DNA of 33,623 nucleotides, taken from Croceibacterium_A sp035555595 (GTDB taxonomy: Bacteria > Pseudomonadota > Alphaproteobacteria > Sphingomonadales > Sphingomonadaceae). The stretch spans positions 1 to 33,623 of the forward strand of contig DATMGK010000044.1 of NCBI GenBank assembly GCA_035555595.1. Direction: 5' to 3'. The notes below the pieces were generated by a model. It was not told where the DNA came from. It searched no databases and worked only from the letters and a program-made list of their open reading frames with translations. Shown one piece after another: positions 15,639 to 22,959 of this stretch. The position numbers and the translations under genes are program-made. The first letter of the stretch is position 1. The number at the start of each line of letters is the position of its first letter.

Positions 15639-16271
15639 ATGATGAAACGCGCCCTGTTACCACTCGCCTTCGCTGCGGCGATGTGCGCCTCCACTGCACA
15701 TGCCGCAATCGGCATCACTGCCACCCCCGCCGTAGATCCCTACGGCGGCCCGACCCCGACCTATGATTTCGAAGCAGATACCGCAGCCATCACCGGCGGA
15801 TCGCGTGTATTCGGTGACATCACCGGTCAGCACGTGGAACCGCTCGGCAGCAACAGCTGGTACTATTCCGTCGGCCCGACCGACGGATCGCCTGCCACGC
15901 TGACGCTGGCCGGCGGCCTGGTGGAATCGATCAGCTTGCTGTGGGGCACCGTTGACGACTACAACACGCTGGAACTGTTCGATTCTCTCAACAACCTGCT
16001 TGGAACCGTCACTGGCTCGCAGGTCATCAGCGGCGGAACCTTCGGCAGCAGCAGCCGTCTGGTAACGCTCGCACTGACCGGCGATACGCAGAGCGTGGCG
16101 AAGCTGAAGTTCACTTCCACCTCGAACGCATTCGAGTTCGACAACGTGGCTGTCACTGCCGCGGTGCCGGAGCCAACGACCTGGATGATGCTCATCCTCG
16201 GCATGCTCGGCGTCGGCTTCGCAATGCGTCGCAAGGCGTCGGACGACAGCGTACGTATCCGCTACGCCTGA
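15639..16271 (+). CDS. PEP-CTERM sorting domain protein
   Basis: This is a 210-residue exported protein. It has a Sec signal peptide (MMKRALLPLAFAAAMCASTAHA, residues 1-22), a beta-rich body with many Gly, Thr and Ser residues, and a C-terminal sorting signal: VPEPTTWMM at 176-184, a hydrophobic helix to about residue 196, and basic RRK. PEP-CTERM proteins are cleaved and anchored or released by exosortases, and this gene lies just before the exosortase genes, so it is a probable substrate. The start is set by AAAGGA six bases before ATG 15639; an upstream in-frame ATG at 15555 would put 28 polar residues before the signal. A strong terminator isolates it from xrtV. Unusually, 12 residues (ASDDSVRIRYA and a Lys) follow the Arg pair. 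Confidence 0.93.
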   Translation: MMKRALLPLAFAAAMCASTAHAAIGITATPAVDPYGGPTPTYDFEADTAAITGGSRVFGDITGQHVEPLGSNSWYYSVGPTDGSPATLTLAGGLVESISLLWGTVDDYNTLELFDSLNNLLGTVTGSQVISGGTFGSSSRLVTLALTGDTQSVAKLKFTSTSNAFEFDNVAVTAAVPEPTTWMMLILGMLGVGFAMRRKASDDSVRIRYA

Positions 16272-16303
16272 TCCGCGTTCGATCGATTAAAAAAGAACGA
16301 AGA

Positions 16304-16332
16304 GGGGGCCGACAAGATCGGTCCCCTTTTTT
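16304..16332 (+). terminator. Rho-independent terminator after the PEP-CTERM gene
   Basis: GGGG-G-CCGA (16304-16312) pairs with TCGG-T-CCCC (16318-16326), nine pairs including one G-T, followed by six T (16327-16332). It separates the PEP-CTERM gene from the exosortase operon. Confidence 0.9.
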
Positions 16333-16391
16333 GCCTGCCAGTAACCTGCGATCAATAGATCGGGACTATCAACACTGAGGTCCGTCCGCAC

Positions 16392-16408
16392 CGGAACGGG
16401 ACGTTCCG
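16392..16408. repeat. 17-base perfect inverted repeat upstream of xrtV
   Basis: CGGAACG and CGTTCCG flank GGA, centred about 93 bases before the exosortase start. It has no T run, so it looks more like an operator or small RNA hairpin than a terminator. The spacing does not fit an EcfG promoter. Confidence 0.4.
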
Positions 16409-16492
16409 CCAAATTGCACTTCCCTGCGGCCGGAACTCAATGCAATACCCCCTAATTCAGGGCAATATCCACTTCTAGGTCTTCCGGGAGAG

Positions 16493-17479
16493 ATGGTGGA
16501 CGACACCGCACACAGTTTCGATAACGGCTCTCCGCCCGCCGCGCCCTTGCGCGGCGAGGGTGAGTTGTTGAACGGCCACTCTGGCGGCGCGGGATCAGCG
16601 ACGGTCGCGGCCTCCTCCACTCCACAGCGCCGCATCCGGTTCGGACTTTCAGATCTTTTACTTCTGCTGGGATTCGCCGCGATCATCATGCCGACGCTGA
16701 TCGACGTCGCGGAAGAGATGTGGTCCACGGAAGAAGGTGCCCACGGCCCCATCATTCTGATGACGGGCCTCTGGTTGCTGTGGATCAAGTGGCCCAGCGT
16801 GCGCGACAGCATTCAGCCGCCTCCGGCATGGAAAGCCGCACTGGTTCTGGTGCCGCTGCTGATTCTGCTCCCCATCGTACGGATTACCGATCTCATCGAG
16901 ATCGAAGGCTACGTGATGTATGCAGCGGTCATCGCCGCAGTCTATGCCCTCGTCGGCGGTACCGTGATCCGCAAACTGGCGTTTCCGCTGGTCTATCTGG
17001 CCTTCGTCTTTCCGCCGCCGCAGTCACTGATATACGCGATGACCATGCCGCTGAAGGTCGCCATCAGCGAAGCTTCGATCGCGCTGCTCAAGTTGTTCGG
17101 TTATCCGATCGGCGGAACGGGGGTGATGATCCAGATAGGACAATACCAGTTGCTCGTCGCAGCTGCCTGTTCCGGCCTCAATTCAATCGTATCGCTGTCC
17201 GCGCTGACGATCTTCTACATCTATGTGCGGCACGCCAGCAATTTACGCCACGCCGCCTTGCTGTTGCTGGCTGTCATACCCATCGCAGTGGCCGCGAACT
17301 TCATCAGGGTCATCATCCTGATCCTGCTGACGTACCATGCGGGTGAAGCCACGGCGCAGAGCTTCCTGCACGATCTGGCGGGCCTGACCATGTTCGCCAC
17401 CGCGCTGGTTCTTATCTATCTGGTCGATCTCGTCCTGCAGAAATTTCTCTCGCGGCAGTCTGAGAGTAGCGTGTCATGA
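16493..17479 (+). CDS. xrtV: Exosortase V
   Basis: This 328-residue inner-membrane cysteine protease/transpeptidase recognises PEP-CTERM tails. After a polar N-terminal ~50 residues come about eight hydrophobic helices. The catalytic triad of the family is present: C226 in AAACSGLNSI, R272 in NFIRVIILI and H293 in LHDLAGL. The early loop TEEGAHGPIILMTGLWLLW and the V-type EpsI partner directly downstream favour the XrtV subtype; this subtype call is from memory. A start at GTG 16496 would be better spaced from GGGAG than the ATG at 16493. The stop overlaps the epsI start by 4 bases, so the two are translationally coupled. Confidence 0.9.
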   Translation: MVDDTAHSFDNGSPPAAPLRGEGELLNGHSGGAGSATVAASSTPQRRIRFGLSDLLLLLGFAAIIMPTLIDVAEEMWSTEEGAHGPIILMTGLWLLWIKWPSVRDSIQPPPAWKAALVLVPLLILLPIVRITDLIEIEGYVMYAAVIAAVYALVGGTVIRKLAFPLVYLAFVFPPPQSLIYAMTMPLKVAISEASIALLKLFGYPIGGTGVMIQIGQYQLLVAAACSGLNSIVSLSALTIFYIYVRHASNLRHAALLLLAVIPIAVAANFIRVIILILLTYHAGEATAQSFLHDLAGLTMFATALVLIYLVDLVLQKFLSRQSESSVS

Positions 17480-18183
17480 ACGACGAAGCGCAAACGCCTA
17501 ACGGCTCCCGGTTTACCCGTCGCAAAATTCTGATCGGCATGGGCATGGTAGCTGTATCCGGCACAGCTATGGCCCGCATGCCAAAGCCGAACACCGAGCC
17601 GATCGACACGAAGAAGTTCAACGAGCTGATACCGGATCAAGTCGGTCAGTGGCGTTTTGCTTCTCAAAGCGGGCTCGTTCTCCCTCCTTCAGACGCATTG
17701 TCTGATCGACTTTACGACAACCTCGTGACGCGCGTTTATGTTGACGGGCAAGGGAACGGGGTCATGTTTTTGGCCGCCTATAACAATCGCCAGGCAGGTA
17801 TCGTTCAGATTCACCGCCCTGAAATCTGCTATCCGGCGGGCGGCTTCTCTCTGTCCGAGACCACCGATGTGGACATTCAACTCGACAACGGCCGCGTTTT
17901 GCCGGCCAGCGCCTTTCTGGCGCGCGGGCATGATCGGAATGAAACTGTCCTTTACTGGACCCGGCTTGGCGATGATTTTCCACGCAGATGGGCGTTACAG
18001 CGGCTTTCGGTTGTTCGTTCCAACCTGCAAGGTATCGTCCCCGATGGCTTGCTGATCAGGGTATCCACGCTGGGCGACGATGTACCGGTTGAAATAGAGA
18101 CCTTGAGCCGCTTCGTGGCTGATTTCGTCGATGCGGCACCGCCCGCTCTGCGGCCAATTCTGTTCGGCTCAAACCAGGCATAG
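17476..18183 (+). CDS. epsI: Exosortase-associated EpsI family protein
   Basis: EpsI proteins accompany or are fused to exosortases; their exact role is unknown but they act at or outside the inner membrane. The 235 residues contain the family core at about 109-124, IVQIHRPEICYPAGGF, with conserved H113, R114 and C118. The N-terminus has RFTRRKILIGMGM followed by a hydrophobic stretch and AMA, a twin-arginine-like signal rather than a plain Sec signal, which is worth noting. Its ATG overlaps the xrtV stop (ATGA). The EpsD-like lipoprotein follows after 45 bases, so all three probably form one operon. Confidence 0.9.
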   Translation: MNDEAQTPNGSRFTRRKILIGMGMVAVSGTAMARMPKPNTEPIDTKKFNELIPDQVGQWRFASQSGLVLPPSDALSDRLYDNLVTRVYVDGQGNGVMFLAAYNNRQAGIVQIHRPEICYPAGGFSLSETTDVDIQLDNGRVLPASAFLARGHDRNETVLYWTRLGDDFPRRWALQRLSVVRSNLQGIVPDGLLIRVSTLGDDVPVEIETLSRFVADFVDAAPPALRPILFGSNQA

Positions 18184-18228
18184 AATTTCGCGACCGCTTT
18201 AGCGGCGCGGAGAGGAAGGAACTGACAA

Positions 18229-19155
18229 ATGGATTATCGATCGGGCAAGCGACAAGTGCTCAAACGGGGTCTTTCCTGGACGGCCGTAGTAACGGCGGCG
18301 ATATTCCTCGCCGGATGCGACAAGCAGCCCGAAGGGCAGGTCGTGGCCGTGGTGAATGGTGACGAAATCACTCTGCAGGAACTCAATGCAGAACTGGGCA
18401 ACGCCCAGCTTCCCGAGGGTGCCGCCAAGGACGAAATCCGCAATCAGGCGCTGGATAACATCATCAACCGGCGCCTGCTTGCCGGTGTAGCGCGTGAACA
18501 GGGCATCGACAGCAGCCCCGATTTCATCATCCGCCGTCGTCAGCTTGAAGAAGCCCTGCTGGTGCAGATGCTGGCACAGAAAACGGCCCGGCCAATGAAG
18601 CAGCCGACCAGCCAGGAAATCACCGAATTCGTTTCGCAGAATCCGCAGATGTTTGCCGACCGGTCTGCCTTGATGCTCGATCAGATCCGCTTCGCGACTC
18701 CTCCAACCCAGGACTATCTGAAGGCTCTGGAGCCGGCGAAATCGATGGCCGAAGTCGTCACCACGCTCAATCGCCTCGGGATCAAGTTCGAACGCGGGAA
18801 TGTTCAGGCCGATACGGCCACGATGCCGCTGGAACTTTTCAATCGACTTAAGGCGGTTGGAACCAGCGAGCCGTTCATCATTCCGGGCCCGGGCGGCGTT
18901 GCCGTGAGCCAGCTCGTCGCCAGCAGGGCCGCCCCGCTGCCGGAAAATCAGGTGACCCCGGCTGCCACCAACCTGATCCAGCGCCGCAATCTGGCGAACG
19001 AACTGAATTCGATGATCGAATCGGCGAAGGCCGAGGCTGGCATCGATTATCAGGAAGGGTTTGCCGCACCGAAGTCAGGCGCAACCACTTCGGAAGACGC
19101 AGCACGTGAGGCTTCGTCTGCCGCTCCCGACACTCAGGCCGCTGCGGCGGAGTAA
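18229..19155 (+). CDS. EpsD-family peptidyl-prolyl isomerase-like lipoprotein
   Basis: The 308-residue protein has a lipoprotein signal with lipobox FLAGC (C30), so it should be membrane-anchored in the periplasm. Residues about 38-130 look like the SurA-type N-terminal chaperone domain (VVAVVNGDEITLQELNAEL, NQALDNIINRRLLA), followed by a parvulin-like region whose isomerase motifs are weak. EpsD-family proteins of this layout occur in EPS/exosortase loci and are thought to help fold secreted or outer-membrane parts of the export machinery. The C-terminal ~35 residues are a low-complexity Ala/Ser/Thr/Glu tail. The start follows GAGGAAGGA. A strong hairpin follows the stop. Confidence 0.85.
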   Translation: MDYRSGKRQVLKRGLSWTAVVTAAIFLAGCDKQPEGQVVAVVNGDEITLQELNAELGNAQLPEGAAKDEIRNQALDNIINRRLLAGVAREQGIDSSPDFIIRRRQLEEALLVQMLAQKTARPMKQPTSQEITEFVSQNPQMFADRSALMLDQIRFATPPTQDYLKALEPAKSMAEVVTTLNRLGIKFERGNVQADTATMPLELFNRLKAVGTSEPFIIPGPGGVAVSQLVASRAAPLPENQVTPAATNLIQRRNLANELNSMIESAKAEAGIDYQEGFAAPKSGATTSEDAAREASSAAPDTQAAAAE

Positions 19156-19165
19156 GTTGTAATGG

Positions 19166-19199
19166 CTGGCCGGCCGGGCGCATCGCTCCGGCCGGCCAG
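19166..19199. terminator. Hairpin between the EpsD-like and GT2 genes
   Basis: CTGGCCGGCCGG (19166-19177) and CCGGCCGGCCAG (19188-19199) form a perfect 12-bp stem with a 10-base loop, placed between two convergent genes. No T run flanks it on either side, so it may terminate inefficiently or act as a barrier to convergent transcription. Confidence 0.6.
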
Positions 19200-19215
19200 T
19201 TGATCCCGGGATGGC

Positions 19216-20409
19216 TCACCCTTCCGGACGGCGCGGCGTGCGGTTCCAGCTTGCCTCTGGCTTGCGCAGAAACCTGGCATAGACCGGCAGTTTCCACAAA
19301 ACGTAGACCGGCGCACGCAACAGGGCGTGGCCACTTAGATAAGCCCTTCCCTCGCCCAGCCACGCGGCAACCACCATGGTCAGCGCGAACAGCGTTATGG
19401 CGGCCAGCGTGGCCAGTGCCGCAGCACTGCCGCCCAGCAGTGCCAGTACCACCTGCAAGGCAAGCGCCGCCCCGGCCAGCACCAGAAGAAGCGCCAGTGG
19501 CGGAACCGCGAGGTGCAGGCCCAGCAGGATTTCAGGAAGGGAAATGCGCCGCAAACCCCCGAACAGGACGGGAAGCGCATCGCGGCAAAGGGTCTTCAGA
19601 AACCCGTGTTCCCATCTTGTGCGCTGGGCCAGCGTATCGCCCAGTGCAGCGGGCGCGCTTCGCACCTCCGCCTCTTCGATCAGCTTGGGCGGATAGCCTT
19701 TGCGAGTCATCGCGACACCGAAAGACAGATCTTCCACGATCGACCCGGTGGCAAGGTCAGCTTCCGCATAAAGCGTCCACGGGAAAGCCATGCCCGTACC
19801 CGTCAGCAAAGCGGCCCCTCCCAGCCGTTGCATGCCGCGCGATCGATAGCGATTCTTCACCAGCATCGCGAAGTTCGAGATCTGGACCATGGGCGCCGCC
19901 ACAAGGTCCGCATTGAAGAGATAGTCGGCCTGAACCGGCACCCCGAGCCTGAGGGCAGCCTCCGCCAGCGTATCGATGGAGCCCGGCAGCAGGCGACAAT
20001 CTGCATCCACCACCAGGACAACGTCTGGCGCGGAATCTCCCGACAGGGCCAGATGGTCCCCACCGAAAGCCAGAGCATAGCCCTTCCCCCGCGCATCGGG
20101 ATCGTTTCGCTCTATGACTTCAGCCCCGGCCTCACGCGCCAACGCAGCCGTTGAATCCGTGCAATTGTCGGCAATCACGATAACGCGCGCGCCGGGTGGA
20201 ACCTGCTCTAAAAGGGCACCGACCGTATCTACGATCCCGGCTTCTTCGTCATGAGCGGGGATCAGAATTGCGATACGCGCCGATACCGGCGATCGCTTGC
20301 GACGTGCCGCGGGCCACAATCCAGCAAGCAGCTCCGTGGAAAAGACAGCCAGCGGTCCGCCTGCCGCTGCGGTGAGCAGCCAGCCCGCACCTGTCAGTAA
20401 AGCGCTCAT
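19216..20409 (-). CDS. Family 2 glycosyltransferase, membrane-associated
   Basis: The 397-residue protein has an N-terminal hydrophobic segment, a GT-A catalytic domain and C-terminal membrane helices (from about residue 285, LPEILLGLHLAVPPLALLLVLAGAA onward). Catalytic features are ILIPAHDEEAGIVDT (about 48-62), ADNCTDST, the metal-binding VVDADCRL, GTGMAFPW, the acidic EDLSFGVA and QRTRWEHGF, equivalent to the processive Q/R-x-x-R-W motif. This layout fits enzymes that polymerise or extend polysaccharides or transfer sugars to lipid at the inner membrane. The substrate is unknown. It sits on the opposite strand inside the XrtV locus, which suggests a role in EPS or glycosylation of surface proteins. 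Confidence 0.9.
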   Translation of the reverse strand: MSALLTGAGWLLTAAAGGPLAVFSTELLAGLWPAARRKRSPVSARIAILIPAHDEEAGIVDTVGALLEQVPPGARVIVIADNCTDSTAALAREAGAEVIERNDPDARGKGYALAFGGDHLALSGDSAPDVVLVVDADCRLLPGSIDTLAEAALRLGVPVQADYLFNADLVAAPMVQISNFAMLVKNRYRSRGMQRLGGAALLTGTGMAFPWTLYAEADLATGSIVEDLSFGVAMTRKGYPPKLIEEAEVRSAPAALGDTLAQRTRWEHGFLKTLCRDALPVLFGGLRRISLPEILLGLHLAVPPLALLLVLAGAALALQVVLALLGGSAAALATLAAITLFALTMVVAAWLGEGRAYLSGHALLRAPVYVLWKLPVYARFLRKPEASWNRTPRRPEG

Positions 20410-20762
20410 GACCGGCCGACTCGCACTGCAAGACCCAGAACAGCCCGCATATCCCCGCCACCCTTGTTAACCGCCTGCATCGATCCGCCTTATATTTCCC
20501 CGCCGACCGGGAATAGCATTTGCTTTCTGCCGTGCCATTCATGGATTGCCGATCTCAGGGTTCGGACATTGTTCATTCTCCGCATGTATCGGATCGGCAC
20601 GCAGCAGCGCGGTGGGTAGAAGCTTTCTCTTCCATGCTCTATCTGCGATGGTGAAGCGATCACCCGGGGCCAAATGCGGAAAACCGGTTGAACGGGGCGC
20701 CAGACATGGCAACGGCCGCTGGACGCGGCCATGCACTGCTGGCCACAGGAACAGGATCGAGC
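20410..20762. other. 353-base divergent intergenic region
   Basis: The region lies between the GT2 gene and the XrtV accessory gene and must carry both promoters. A TTATAT hexamer near 20490 is the only -10-like element noticed, with a poor -35 (TTAACC) 17 bases before it. Short open frames here have no ribosome-binding site or recognisable product. No gene is called. Confidence 0.5.
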
Positions 20763-21041
20763 ATGGAAACTATCTGGGACTGGCTGACGGTGATCGCCTT
20801 CGGGGGGCTGGTCGTGCTCATGCTCAATCGGTCGACTATGGAAAAACCGGTCGACCATCTGGCACAATATCTGGTCCCGGCGGCAGGCTGCGCGATCGCG
20901 AATTACATCGGCAACAACCATTCCGATTTCTTCGCCGCCGTCGCTCTGGGGCTGGTCGCCGTCTATGTCTACAAGGTGCTCAAGTGGCCGCCGGCAGACT
21001 TCCTGCGCGGTGGTTCGCGGGGCGACGGACAGGGCGACTAG
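20763..21041 (+). CDS. XrtV sorting system accessory membrane protein
   Basis: This 92-residue inner-membrane protein begins METIWDWLTVIAFGGLVVLML, a first membrane helix, followed by a polar stretch (NRSTMEKPVDHL), then LAQYLVPAAGCAIANYIGN and DFFAAVALGLVAVYVYKVLKW, and a Gly/Asp-rich tail. I recognise this pattern as the small accessory protein found with exosortase V; its role is not established. The frame extends upstream to 20688, but AGGA lies six bases before the ATG at 20763 and the longer N-terminus is polar and unlike the family. The wall hydrolase starts 34 bases downstream on the same strand. Confidence 0.78.
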   Translation: METIWDWLTVIAFGGLVVLMLNRSTMEKPVDHLAQYLVPAAGCAIANYIGNNHSDFFAAVALGLVAVYVYKVLKWPPADFLRGGSRGDGQGD

Positions 21042-21075
21042 GTTCGAAGTGCTCTCCTGAGAGGGCGTGAGGCCA

Positions 21076-22131
21076 ATGGTGGCAGAAGCTCAGATCGTTG
21101 TGCCGGTAGCGGCGCCCGAGCATCAAGACAGGTGGAAACGCCTTGCCCTGCTGGCAGCCGCTGCGCCGATCATGTTGCTGACGACCGGTTATGCCGCGCG
21201 CGTACCGCAAATCGTGCAGGCCATCTCCACGCCTGAACCCCCAGCATCGGCACTGGCGGATGCCGGTGCTGCTGACCTGCCTCAACTGGCACTGGGCACA
21301 GACCTGATGCCTGTCTCCGCCGATGAGGCGGAGCGTTTGAACAGTGAACGCGCGACCGATCTGGCCAAGATAGTTGCCGCTCAACCCTTCACGGTGAAGG
21401 ATCAGTTCCGAGCAGATCCCCGGTTCCAGACTGCGCTCCAGTGCCTGACGCAAGCCGTCTTCTACGAGGCAGGCTACGAACCTGACGCCGGACAGCGCGC
21501 CGTGGCGCAGGTAGTGTTGAACCGCGTGCGCCACCCGGGATATCCGCATAGCGTCTGCGGCGTGGTCTATCAGGGATCGAACCTGCCGACCGGCTGCCAG
21601 TTCACCTTCACCTGCGACGGCAGCCTTCTCCGCACGCCGCCACAGGCTGCGTGGGATCGTGCGCGACGGGTGGCGCTTGCCGCGCTGTCGGGATGGGTGG
21701 AACCTTCCGTCGGCCTCTCCACGCATTACCATGCGACCTATGTCGTCCCGTATTGGGCACCGACCCTGAGCAAGGTAGCGCTGATCGGTCAGCACATCTT
21801 CTACGCACTGCCGGGGCAAAGCTCCAATCGCGCAGCTTTCCAGGCAAGATACGACTTTTCCAGCGAGTTTGCGCCATCCGCATCAGAGCGGCTTGCCTAT
21901 CAACCGCTGGACACGCTGGACGAACTTTCGCCAACGGTCGCGGGACAGAACGCAGATCTTTTGTCTCGTACTACCACTCTGAGCGGCACCGCCCCTGCCC
22001 AGCGCACCGATCTGGAAGCCGATCGCACGGCCTCGATAGAAGCGCCCCCTCCTTCCTCTCCGCTGCGGGCGGATCAGGACCGCGGCGTGCTCAACGCGCG
22101 CGGGTCAGATTCGAAGCTGGTGGTCGACTGA
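21076..22131 (+). CDS. SleB-type cell wall hydrolase
   Basis: The 351-residue protein has an N-terminal membrane anchor or signal (about 22-40, RLALLAAAAPIMLLTTGYA) and a Hydrolase_2/SleB domain at about 120-240. The signature is CLTQAVFYEAGYEPDAGQ with the probable catalytic glutamate E131, followed by AVAQVVLNRVRHPGYP, CGVVYQG, CQFTFTCDG and THYHATYV. SleB-like domains cut peptidoglycan glycan strands. The C-terminal ~110 residues are low-complexity and probably disordered. In this locus it may open the wall for the export apparatus or surface-anchored proteins. I prefer ATG 21076, ten bases after GAGGG, over GTG 21067. It converges on the kinase gene, with a short GC hairpin (GGGCG/CGCCC, 22137-22156) between. 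Confidence 0.9.
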   Translation: MVAEAQIVVPVAAPEHQDRWKRLALLAAAAPIMLLTTGYAARVPQIVQAISTPEPPASALADAGAADLPQLALGTDLMPVSADEAERLNSERATDLAKIVAAQPFTVKDQFRADPRFQTALQCLTQAVFYEAGYEPDAGQRAVAQVVLNRVRHPGYPHSVCGVVYQGSNLPTGCQFTFTCDGSLLRTPPQAAWDRARRVALAALSGWVEPSVGLSTHYHATYVVPYWAPTLSKVALIGQHIFYALPGQSSNRAAFQARYDFSSEFAPSASERLAYQPLDTLDELSPTVAGQNADLLSRTTTLSGTAPAQRTDLEADRTASIEAPPPSSPLRADQDRGVLNARGSDSKLVVD

Positions 22132-22167
22132 TCCTCGGGCGGAGCGCATTGCGCCCGCGTCTGAAGA

Positions 22168-22959
22168 TCACTTCTTGGCGCCGTAGTCCTTCAGACCATA
22201 AGTATCGCCGTAGCCGTAGCCGTAATCGTCGGCGATACCGCCCTGATAGCGATTGAGCACGGTTCCGATGCACTGAGCGGGCGCCATCAGCGCCAGCGTC
22301 TCATCGATCTGGCGCGCGGTGGTATGGCCGTGATCAATGATCAGAAGATAGGCATCAAGATAGCGCATGGAGAGCATCGCGTCGTCGTTCGCGAAGACCG
22401 GCGGCAGATCGCAGATGACCAGATAGTCCCGGCTGAGCGCGCGCAGGTCCGCCATCAGCGTCGAGAACCGGCTGCTGGCCAGCATCTCGCTGGAATCACG
22501 CAGACCGGCGCGGGTCGGCAGTACGATCAGACCGTCATCGTTCACGCGGAACAGCGCATCACGCCAGTCGTCACGCTTGCCGTGGAGATAATCGTCCAGC
22601 GTCACCTCTACATCGACGCTCATCTGGGTAATCACCGAGCCGCGCCGCATATCCAGATCGCACAGAACAACCGTGCGATTGCCCGCTCGGGAAAGCGCGG
22701 CGGCGAGGTTGATCGAAGTGAAAGTCTTTCCCGCACCCGGGGTTGCGCTGGTCACGCCCAGCATCTTCCAGCCGTTCGCATCCAGCAGCTTGGTAACTTG
22801 CGTACGCAGAAGGTTGTACGCGCGAGAGCGACCATCGGAGCTGTCGAAACCCACGATCAACTGCTTGTCGAGGTGCTCTTGAGTGAGTTCCACCGAGGGG
22901 ATGCCACCCGGCAGAAACGTGTAACTGGAACCGGGCACGCGACCGTCCATATCAGCCAT
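22168..22959 (-). CDS. CpsD/CapB-type bacterial tyrosine kinase (EPS chain-length control)
   Basis: This 263-residue cytoplasmic ATPase is the kinase half of a split Wzc-type system. Walker A is SATPGAGKTFTSINLA (71-86), Walker A' is VVLCDLDMRRGS (97-108) and Walker B is YLVICDLPP. The C-terminus is a tyrosine cluster, six tyrosines in the last 28 residues (YQGGIADDYGYGYGDTY and onward), the usual autophosphorylation tail. Cycles of phosphorylation are known to control polymer length and export in this family. Its ATG (22959) overlaps the stop of the Wzz-like gene by 8 bases, so membrane partner and kinase are made together. A TTG two codons earlier is a less likely start. Confidence 0.92.
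   Translation of the reverse strand: MADMDGRVPGSSYTFLPGGIPSVELTQEHLDKQLIVGFDSSDGRSRAYNLLRTQVTKLLDANGWKMLGVTSATPGAGKTFTSINLAAALSRAGNRTVVLCDLDMRRGSVITQMSVDVEVTLDDYLHGKRDDWRDALFRVNDDGLIVLPTRAGLRDSSEMLASSRFSTLMADLRALSRDYLVICDLPPVFANDDAMLSMRYLDAYLLIIDHGHTTARQIDETLALMAPAQCIGTVLNRYQGGIADDYGYGYGDTYGLKDYGAKK

Noticed and set aside
16392..16414. GGAAC near xrtV as an EcfG promoter
   Set aside because: No CGTT lies 16 or 17 bases away on either strand.
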